Positions 54,759 to 64,000 of a DNA stretch of 64,000 nt are shown here, piece after piece; within the stretch, counting starts at the first letter, position 1, and each line of letters starts with the position of its first letter. The position numbers were made by a program, and so were the translations under genes. Source of the DNA: Bugula neritina (lineage: Eukaryota; Bryozoa; Gymnolaemata; Cheilostomatida; Bugulidae); the NCBI GenBank assembly GCA_964035545.1, contig OZ037773.1:6933251-6997250 (forward strand), written 5' to 3'. Below the pieces are notes generated by a model. That model was not told the DNA's origin, ran no database searches, and saw nothing but the letters and a program-made list of their open reading frames with translations.

Positions 54759-56129
54759 ATATAAGCCTCAAACTTAGCGTCTGCATCTTTTTAGCAATTG
54801 GTGAACTTTATACATCTGTCAGCTTTATGAATGTACTAATACAAAGACAGGTTCAACGCACAGCCCCAAGGAATGTCTACTATACTAGACAAAACTTATT
54901 AACAAAAAATAAAAATTAGAAAAGAGTACACAGGAGACTTGCAACAGGGGAAAAGACAAAACAAAAGTGCATAAACAAAAAATTTGTAGAGAATTAAGAA
55001 GTAAAGGAACAAAAGTGGTAATGAATACACATGTATTAGCTTTTTACGAATACCTGTTGGTTATTATTAACCTAATTCGGAAGAAGCAAATGTGGCTGCA
55101 TTGGGCTAGCTAGAAAAATAATATATATTTTGATCGTGCAAATAATGTTACAGGTTTTGAAATTTGCCATTCAATACTACTATAAGGTGCATGCATTCAA
55201 ATCCAACTATAATTATAACTTAAATTAAATGAAACTATTAATTTGACGCATACCTAAATTCTCTGGCATTACCTAATTATGTTAGGTTGTACTAATTATT
55301 CAATTGAGTTGTAAATTGTTTAAGCTGTTCAAATTAGTTTCGATTAATTTTCTCGGAGATAGTAGGAAAATGTTTGCTATATCCAATAGCCAAAGTTGAT
55401 GTTGCATAGACGATTATTTAACACAAAAATATACTTAGTTGTGTGTAATATGTAATAATTGCAGTCACTATTCTCAGTCACAAAAGCTTTTGTGCTGTAT
55501 GCATGCACCATTGTTACATAACGTGCTGTTGTAGCATTTATAGAAGCAATCTGGCTAATGGCAAAGTATCTCCCACATAACAGACTCTGAAATATTCTAA
55601 TTGTATAAATTTGTATAAACAAAGACTAGCAGAAGTGATTCTTTTAAAGCACAGCACTTTTATTATAGGACTACTTAGGCGCTCTTTAGTCCATCATCTT
55701 TGATGGGGGCACCTGTAGCCAACACGATTTTATATAAATTCTCTCGAATAGACGATTTCGTGTGATTCTCACAAGTGTGTGGCCAGGCCTTATATGGGGT
55801 TCTACAACTCTGCATGTGTGCAACATCAATTCGTTATCATCGCGAGTTTTCACAGCATTATGGGTATCACTAGGACGTAAATTATTTTCATATAGATAAA
55901 TGTGAGTGCAGTGACTGTGTTTTTCATTTATTTTCTGATCTGCAGGCTAGCATAGACATTATAATATCAATAAAATATGTATTGATTTTTATATGAAATT
56001 TTAAAATGCAATTTAGTTTGCATATAATTGCAATTTATTATTGGTTAGCACAACATAACTATCTATCAAGATAAATATAACACTATAAGGTAATCTTCAC
56101 TTTGTTCTTATAAACACTTATATAAAGGT

Positions 56130-56246
56130 TATATACTCATTATCCCTGTGAGATCCCCTATTGGAAAGGGCTTGTTTAGAGCAGGCTAAGGAGTTATCCA
56201 TATGTAGCCCAGGAGCAATTGTAACATCACCAATGGCCTTTATAAA
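56130..56246 (-). mobile_element. SINE tail fragment
   Basis: TATCCCTGTGAGATCCCCTA, AGGAGCAATTGTAACATCACC and AATGGCCTTTATAA match the 3' half of the minus-strand copy at 20216. The tRNA head is missing. Confidence 0.65.
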
Positions 56247-57056
56247 ATAACAGTTATTCAGTTTTATTTCAACGGTTGCATTTGTTTCACTTTACTTTTA
56301 GTGATAAAGCTGGATACAAACCAACTACTATTGTATACTTCAAAACTAAGCATTTGCTTAGCAAGTTAACAATATTACAAATAATTAGTTTAGAAATTTA
56401 AGCTCAGTATAGTTTATTTAAATTTCTCAAAAACCTCAATAGTCACTGTGCCGTGTTTTCCATTCATTTTCTTATCGATAAGACAAATCTAAAACAATGA
56501 AAATTAATAATTGAATAACGTTCATCTCTTGAACTAGGTATAGCCATAATAAACAGTTTTCATTTAACTGAAATGTAGCAAACCATTTCTGTAAAATCAA
56601 TCGTTTATTTGATTTTCCTATTTTGGTAAATGAACACAATCATCACCATCGGAACTTATGCAGCAGACTTTGCAATGATTTTTTAATAATTAAACTTTTA
56701 AACTCAAACTGGTTATTTTAAAGTGAACTCAAAATAACTGTAAGCATGTTTTTGAAAAGGAAACTATAAAGGTTTCTAAACTCTGTTCAATTTATTACTT
56801 AAGAATATATGTATATCAATGTTATTCCATGCGCTATCTAATTAGATGTTTTATTCTAAGCTACAGGATAATTTGATATTATTGATTCTCACAAACAAAG
56901 CTTTAGATCTCAGACATTTTTCCTGAGTTTCTGCTTAAAGTTGCTTAAGACAGTGAAATTGCTATTTCAAGCAGGTTCTTGGAAACACAAGCTATGCATG
57001 ATAACAGTTTATTATAAATATTGGAATCTTGTTTTAATAAGCTTCATTTAATTCGA

Positions 57057-57077
57057 ATGGACATCTGCAATCAGTAG
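57057..57077 (+). promoter_or_regulatory. Possible six-codon upstream ORF before the opsin ATG
   Basis: ATGGACATCTGCAATCAGTAG ends two bases before the opsin start codon at 57080. If it is within the transcript it could dampen translation. The transcription start is not known. Confidence 0.3.
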
Positions 57078-57079
57078 AA

Positions 57080-60000
57080 ATGGAAATAGAGGAGATTGGC
57101 TTTGACAACTCAACTTTTTCTCTTTCTGACAAATCTAGCCAATTTGGATATTTTCATTTAGATTATATCATAGGTAACTTAATTATACTTATAAACTAAA
57201 AATTCAAGCATTCAAGTTGAAATATTTTAATAATATAGGAAGATATTGGTAGAATAATGCAAATATAATATAATATGACTATTTTATAGCATATTAATAA
57301 TATTACTATGCTATAAAATAGTTTAATGCTAATAATAAAAGCCAATGTTTAATGATTGAGATTAGGAAAGTAAAATGCAATGCTACATTAGTATTAGGCT
57401 GTCCATAATTTCATTCATATTACAATTTTTAGCACAAAGTCAAAAAATGTGTTTTAAATATTTGCAGGAGTTTTCCTGGCTATTCTTACAGTCGTGGGAG
57501 TCTTTGCCAATACATCAGTAATTGTGCTATTCACTCTGCCAAGTAGAAGGAAGATACATTCTAGAGTGACTAACTTACTGAGAAGTTTGGCAGTGAGTGA
57601 TGGAGCCATGGCACTCGTTGGTGGTACTATGTTTGCAGTCAACTGTTTCCACCACAAGTGGGTGTTTGGAAGAGAAGGTAAGAATACAGTTAGTAACAAC
57701 CATAAGTGGTGTTGAATATGATGATTGCAATGTTTCTGGTTGCCTAAGATGATCAAAACAAATAGGTGGACATACTATGAAATTTAAAATTGAAAAAGGT
57801 TTGACAGTATTCTTATTTATGTCACTATAATTCTTTAAAGGAAAAAATTGTTTAGAAGAAAAAGTGAATGCTCAAATATTTAGCCTTTTTTTCATGGTTT
57901 GTTTGACTTGAAATACAAGAGATAAAATCTTTGCCCTTACACACTACTTTGACTGCATTGTTTCACTGCTTCAATGAAATTATTTTGGGTTTTCTTTAAA
58001 TCTTCGAACTATTCTGCATGAAAACATCACAAGCTGTCACATAGCTGTCACATGTTGTCACATAGCTGTAATATACTGTAGCTGTCACAAATTGTAGCAT
58101 AGCAAGTTCATTTTCATTAGTGAAGCAGCGAGTAATGAACTTATAATAACAATTAAATACATTTAATTAGTTATGAAAAAGTCAATCTAACATTAGAAAC
58201 AACGCAATTCTTTTTAAGTATTATAATAATATGCTTTAGATTTTTTAACTTCAAAATGTTAAGTCATGCTCCAGTTGAAAAGAATACTTAAAATCCTTGT
58301 TTTCATAGTATTCTGTTTTTGATTATTGTGTGGTATTGTTTTATCTAGCATTTTTGTTTTAAAACATCTTCACCCTTGCATATAAGCTTTACAAAGGTTT
58401 TGAATTCTAAATACTAATTGAAGCTGTTGAAAATAAATAAATAATTGCGTGAAAATTAACAAATTATTTCTTGGATTAGCTGAGTCATTTAACCTTTGAA
58501 CTATAACTATAAACTATTATAGTTTCAGTTCAGTGCATGTAACCTATATATATGTAGAGTAAAACATATAACACTGCATTTACTTGATTTAATGTTGTTT
58601 TGTAGGCTGTGTTTTTTATGCAATGGTGATGACTTGCTGCGGAGTTACATCCATAGCCCTTCTTGCCGCTATAGCCTTAGAGAGATGCTACACCATGACG
58701 CATGTTCAATGGTCAGTTGCCAATAAAGACAGAGTACCAAAGCACATCTATGCAGCCCAAACAGTTTGTTGGGTTTACGGAGCACTCTGGGCTTTATTAC
58801 CTTTAACAGGTATTTTATCACAGAGCATATAATACAATATACAATAATGCACATACCTGCATGTTAAATTGCAAAATAATTAGCATACAATTAAAAGAAA
58901 ATGCACAATTGAAGGAGGTATAATTACCAAGAGCATGTGTGTGTATTACATAAATAATGTTTCTATTGAATTTACAAGCATTAGATAGGGTCACAATGCA
59001 TATAGTATGTCATTAGAGAAGCCCTACAGTTGATAAACATTCAGTTTTGAGTTACTACCTACTGGGAGAATAATTTTTGCTTACTCTACATTTCTCTGTT
59101 GCTATAATAAAGACGCAAACTATGTCGATAATTTGGTATAATTGATAATTTTATTTTTATTGGTTATGAAGAAGACATGCTGGACGTCTTTATAACATAA
59201 ATTTGTTTGTTTTTTAAGTTGTTAAAAGTTTTAATAACTTGGCAGAGCCAAATTAGAAATATGATATTCATACATTTAGCAGTTTTTTAGTCCTCTAGTT
59301 GCATAACATGTTTTTAATCACAGCTAGAATGTGAGCAGTTTTATTGTACAGAAAAAAGTTGTTGTTTACATTATGTCGTCAGTTATTGTTGATTCAAAAC
59401 AGCATGTTTACCATGATTTTAACCTTTTTGAGAAAAAAATAAGTTTAAAGATTTTAGTTAGTGTGATATAAACATTTGATTTTTACAAATTACTCTGTTG
59501 TTGACTGTTCTATAGCATGACTTTTAATTCCTTGAGGATTTATCTAATTTAAGAAATCATTTGAAAATACCAGCATTAACTAGCTGTGAAATTTGCCATC
59601 CAGAAAAGATGCTTATAGTCACTAATTGAAAAAAAAGCAATTTAGTTTAAGTTGATTGCTTCCAATATGATTCAAATTTATTATTATCCATATAATTTTA
59701 TATTGGGTTTTATTGTTCAACTTGCCATGCTTTAGTTTCTACTTCAGGGGTCATTCAACTTAAATTCATTTATTTTGCTATTGTGCATCAGTAGCAATCA
59801 GAAATGCATTGTAACATATGATATTGCAGTTTTAATTGTTTTAACTTGATTCAAGTTCACAATATGACCTACTTATGGTTAATCAATTCACATCTATATA
59901 ATGCATTTTAACCCTGGAGCTTAAAATTTATAATAAACATAATATACTTTTGCATTAAAGTGCTATATAGGCAAAAGAGCCTAAACCTGCTCGCAGGGCT

Positions 60001-63000
60001 TGTCATCCGTAATAATTTTGTCTCATTGCAAAATTTTATTTGCAAAAATATTATACTGCCTTTGGATTCCCTACCAGCAGCTTATGTATGAGTTATAGGG
60101 AAATCAAATCACCCTTTGTTGTTTACCAAAATTTTTACTTTTATTTACACTGTGCTGTACAGACATATGGTAGTATTATACTGTTTATATAAAAAAAATT
60201 CTGCTTTCAACAAAAGAGTAATATAACTTATTGGCTAATAAATGCCAAATATTGAAACATTAGGTAATGGTCAAATCAGAGTTTTATCTAAACCTTGATT
60301 TCATGTAATTGGCTCCATCTACTTTATTACAATCTTTTTTATTTTTTAAGATTTTTATATCGCTTAGTTTATAGCTCTACATGCAGTTTGTCATATATTG
60401 AAATACAGAGCTAAGCCCTCAACGTGATTCATTGGTATAACATTATCAAACCTACTATAAGGTTCCCCATACGATACCAATTTCTTTGAGAGACTCAACA
60501 ACATGCCTTTAACCTGTTGATGGATGCATCTGTCTACCTTACAGAATATAATTCTCATAAACTGAAAAATATCATGAGAGTAGATTGCGCATCTTCTAAA
60601 AATAATAAAATACTCTTGAAGAAACTCAGTTAAAGACAAATATTTCAGCAAGTAGCATTAGTTGAGTATTTTAACAAGGTAGCAAATAGAGTAATACAAA
60701 TTCTGCTTTGGGTAGACATTTTTTGTGTGGTGAAAAACGTGGAAGTTTATTGATAAATTTTGCAGCTGCTGGTTTTGCGTACAGTGTTTTTAAACTCTTT
60801 TATACTCTCTTGAGTTTTCAGTTATTTTGAATTTATTTTGAAGTTGTCTGTCATACAGCGTTGAATTCATTATTTTGTTGGGCTTTACAAAATGGGAATG
60901 TGTAGTGATTCCAATTTTATGCTCTGAAGCATTTCAGATCCGAACAAATTGACTCTAGTTACTTTAAAAAAAGGTTGAGCTACAATTTTTAATTGTCCCC
61001 CCCTCCAATAATTATATAGTGATGATTTTCAATTTATCATATTTATATTTTTATGATTGAATGAAAGCAAAGCCAGGTAAATAGTGTTGAATGCCAATTT
61101 ATCTAAAACTATAATTGTGTAACAATGTAACAGCAATAAATAGAAGGCAATATTTATAGAATAGACAGTAGATGCAAAATTTTGAAACCATTACTGGTGT
61201 TGAGTTCTAAACACCCGCATTAAATCATAACATGTTCAAAACAGTTTGTTAGATTAACTAAGTTATATATGTATAATGCTCAATTACATGTGTTTGGGGT
61301 TATGGTTTGACATTCTCATTGATTAGAAAACATTTTACATGCATAGCCATAAAATAATCTTCCATTCATTATCAACACTAATAAATCTAAAAATTTAAAA
61401 AAGCAAAGTCGTTGAAAAGAATTAAAAATAAGAAATATAAATAGACTTCGTAGGCATATCATCATTACAGTTACCATGCTAGCAATTTGAATTTTATTAA
61501 CTTTATATCTATAGGGTTACAGAGATACATATAAATGTGTAAAGCAATTATGACTGGATGCTCTTTTTAACATCACCAATGCCCTTTAATGGGCAAATGC
61601 TTTTTACTATTTGCTCTATTTGGCTTTAGGGTTACAGAGATACACTGAAGAAGGGAGAGTGTCTTGCTCATTAGATTGGTTCAACCCATCTCCTGGATAC
61701 AAAGCTTTCAACTTGACTATCCTGGTTGCTGTATTCTTTATCCCAGGTCTCATTATGCTCACCACAAACATCATCATATTCAAAGTGGTAACTACTTTTA
61801 TAGAAAACTAGTTAATTTTTTGACTGTTCGCAACTAAAAATAAATATAATTATGTTTTTAAAATGAATATAAGGTGTTTATATACAATATACCATAATGT
61901 TATAATGCAAGATAGAATACTATAATATATATTATAGCATCCTATTATAATGCTATTATATAGTACATATAATATGTGACATAGAATTCCACTAAATAAT
62001 TATTGCTGTTCCACTATAATTATTTTGTAGTAACCAAGTTAGGTTGACCTTGGAAAGGTCAACCTAACTTTAAATGTTTTTAAATTTTAAAAATTTAATT
62101 TTCTGGTAGTAAGATTTCATTTACTGCACCTAGTTTTGAAGTAACATTGTAAAAATAACATAGCAATACTAAATAAGTCAACCTGGGCTAAAGATAAATC
62201 TAAACTTTTTATTATAAATGAAATATAAATTATAAAAATAGACTATTAAAATAGATACCATATATTATTACATCATATTATATTATGTTATAATAAAAAC
62301 ATCATGTTTGTGTGTGCATGTGTGTGTATGTAATTTTATCATTGTCATATTATTTTATATAACAGTTTGCAAATACAAACTTCTATCTTCTTATTTAAAT
62401 ATTTTCAATTTGCAATCTAAAATCTGGGCCAAGCTTTCTGTAACTTATGAAATGCTTAATTGTAAAAAGCTGTAATACTAAAATGTGAAAATACAAAAGC
62501 AACTTTGTGTGCAGAGAAAACTTATTTACAACCTAATTTTAGGTTCATAGATCATTACTAGAGAACCGAAGGAGTCGTCTTCTTAAAACAGAAAAGAAAC
62601 TTGCCAGGAATCTTATGTATTCTGTAGGTTAGTACTGATACACACACTGTAAGGTGCTCTATAAATTACTGACACACACTTTAGGGTGCTCTATAATTCA
62701 GTGACCACACTGTAAGGTGCTATATAAATTGGTGATACACTTAGTGTAATGTATTCTATGAATTAATGAAACATTCGGTGTAATATGTTATATAAATCTG
62801 CGATACATCTAATGTTTTGCATTGCCTTTTAATGTAAATTTTCTTTTAGAAAGTAGGACTTATTACATTAAGCTTATTGCAGTGCACACAATTAGCTTCA
62901 TATGGAAAGTGTAATAAATATATTACATATTATATCAGGATAAAATATGGCTTTCACACCATGCAAGGTCATACTAAAAAATAGGTATTATAATACCAAA

Positions 63001-64000
63001 TCGATATTATATATAAGAGCTTAAATATTTAAATGCATTTAATATCCTGATGCAGTCAAATAATACATTACAGAGAATCTAACTTAATACAGATAGTATA
63101 TAATTGACTATACTTAAGCCATTATACTGGCCAGAGATGATAGTAAGAATTTATGTAAAAATATTTGTGTTGTAGTTTTCTACCTCTTAGCATGGGTACC
63201 ATATGGGCTGGCAAGTGTGTGGGCTACAGTAGATGCGCAGTCTATTCCAACTACATTTTTAATGTTGACAGGATTCTTTGCCAAATTATCTTTCACTCTG
63301 AATCCACTGCTGTACGTAGGGATGAACCGAACATACAGGTGAGACGGCGCATGTTTTGGCACTATTCTAAGTTCACCAGTTCAATAATTCTAAATACCTA
63401 ATGTCAAAGAGCGTAGTAATATATTTAGTCTTTATAAATATTTATGACATAAGAACTGTATACTATAAGTATAGCTACTATACGTAAAAGTATGATGTAA
63501 AAGTATACTATACAAATATAATGTAATTCATATCTAACAAATGTCACATAAACTGTAGTATTCAAACAATTCAATTGTGATGTAGTATCAATTCTTGTCA
63601 GAAAGTAGATATAACTTTTTTAGCCCTTCTGCTGTCTCGTTTGCTTTTAACATTAGCATCATTGGCTTTTTATGCCCAAAACGGGTGTTCAAAAATTTGG
63701 ACCCGCATATGGAGTGCCAAATGGTCACAAATTCACTTATAATTGCATCTCATATGCTTATAATAAAGTATCTAGCTATTATGATGACTAGATACTTTAT
63801 TATAAACATATGAGATGCAATTATAAGTGAATTTTTTACCATTTAGCACTCTATACCCGCATGAAAGAAACCCGCGTCGTGTGGCCCAACGCTTCGAGAT
63901 TCCTTTACCATTTTTTTATTTGAATGAATGCATATGGTTGTTAATTTACAGAGCTGAACTAATACAGATGTCAACTCAATGCTGCTGCCTAAATTTTCAA
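57080..64000 (+). CDS. Opsin (retinal-binding GPCR), 3' partial
   Basis: Exons: 57080-57173, 57468-57677, 58606-58809, 61630-61787, 62543-62627, 63176-63338 and 63952 to beyond the edge. The N terminus has an NSTF sequon. TM1 has FANTSVIVL, TM2 has LAVSD, and the TM3 Cys is in REGCVFY with Tyr at the position of the vertebrate Glu113 counterion. The second loop reads YTEEGRVSCSLDW, so a Glu equivalent to Glu181 and the disulfide Cys are present. TM6 has WVPYG. TM7 GFFAKLSFTLNPLLY carries the Schiff-base Lys six residues before NP..Y. The DRY motif is ERC. The tail shows CCC, a likely palmitoylation site. It is a light- or retinoid-binding receptor. The subfamily is uncertain; I lean to the tetraopsin group (Go/RGR/peropsin) over ciliary opsins. 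Confidence 0.93.
61513..61644 (-). mobile_element. SINE fragment flanked by a 17-bp duplication of the opsin exon-4 start
   Basis: AGGGTTACAGAGATACA occurs at 61513-61529 and again at 61628-61644, the second copy being the exon-4 acceptor and first codons. Between them CAATTATGACTGGATGCTCT, TAACATCACCAATG and GGGCAAATGCT match the SINE family (compare 20305-20390). The arrangement is that of a retroposon with its target-site duplication. Confidence 0.72.
62036..62070. repeat. Perfect 16-bp hairpin in opsin intron 4
   Basis: AAGTTAGGTTGACCTT, a 3-base spacer GGA, then AAGGTCAACCTAACTT. The arms include TGACCT and AGGTCA, the core half-site of nuclear receptors, in everted orientation. Confidence 0.85.
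62628..62790. repeat. Tandem repeat starting at the exon-5 donor of the opsin gene
   Basis: Three to four diverging units of about 45 to 50 bases (TACTGACACACAC, GTAAGGTGCTCTATAAATT) begin within ten bases of the GTTAGT donor. Confidence 0.7.
63701..63862. mobile_element. Foldback MITE with 8-bp target duplication in opsin intron 6
   Basis: The body is 63709-63854 (146 bp). Two arms of about 67 nt (ATGGAGTGCCAAATGG inward to AAGTATCTAG) pair with only a few mismatches around a 12-base loop. The direct repeats ACCCGCAT at 63701-63708 and 63855-63862 are perfect. An 8-bp duplication points to a hAT-type transposase. Confidence 0.88.

Larger units (their letters stand above)
50130..57056. other. 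Intergenic region upstream of the opsin gene
   Basis: About 6.9 kb with no exon I can support. It holds the 9-bp repeat, a poly-C run near 53434-53448, a CA/TA microsatellite, a MITE at 54588-54758, a GC-richer block near 55660-55870 and a SINE tail at 56130. The rest is AT-rich and unremarkable. Confidence 0.5.

Overview
This is a stretch of an animal nuclear genome, not a bacterial or organellar one. All recognisable genes are split by GT-AG introns of about 80 to 2,900 bp, base composition is strongly AT-rich, and the intergenic DNA carries tRNA-derived SINEs, small inverted-repeat DNA transposons (MITEs) and long microsatellites. The gene set (CYP2-like P450, opsin, Ly6/uPAR protein, thrombospondin-repeat protein, AMP-binding ligases) fits an invertebrate. 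The opsin has Tyr at the vertebrate counterion position and an ERC triplet. I lean toward a lophotrochozoan-type animal, but that is inference and no species can be named.

Layout from left to right. (1) 1-2917, + strand: 3' part of a gene for an unrecognised secreted protein family (paralogue A). (2) 2918-9590: intergenic, with a hAT-type MITE that has an 8-bp target duplication, a SINE, and a 778-bp inverted-repeat element loaded with GATCGATC motifs. (3) 9591-15365, - strand: paralogue B of the same unknown family, with signal peptide, 5' non-coding exon(s) and a TATA box. (4) 18287-22061, - strand: complete seven-exon CYP2-like cytochrome P450 with a very long CA/TG tract in intron 2. (5) 26830-35062, + strand, and 38919-46786, - strand: two complete 14-exon paralogues of an AMP-binding (ANL superfamily) acyl-CoA ligase-like enzyme, tail to tail. 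Between their 3' ends lies a four-exon Ly6/uPAR GPI-anchored protein gene (35681-37624, -). (6) 48972-50119, +: a small secreted protein with one thrombospondin type-1 repeat. (7) 57080 to beyond 64000, +: an opsin gene with the retinal-binding lysine, whose last coding exon runs off the window.

The genes do not look like one pathway. The notable architecture is two separate pairs of paralogues, each in inverted, convergent orientation. In the ligase pair all 14 exons keep the same phases, but similarity is a mosaic: some exons plus flanking intron DNA are almost identical while others are near half-identical in protein. That suggests gene conversion between the inverted copies.

Several mobile or tandem repeats touch splice sites. 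A SINE fragment has duplicated the exon-4 acceptor of the opsin, the CYP intron-2 acceptor follows a long TG tract, and minisatellites abut splice junctions in several other introns. I found no obviously new enzymatic or defence system. The best candidates for something undescribed are the A/B secreted family, the conversion mosaic, and the in-frame retainable intron of the thrombospondin-repeat gene. All exon boundaries were read by eye from splice signals and reading frame; no alignment or search was run.
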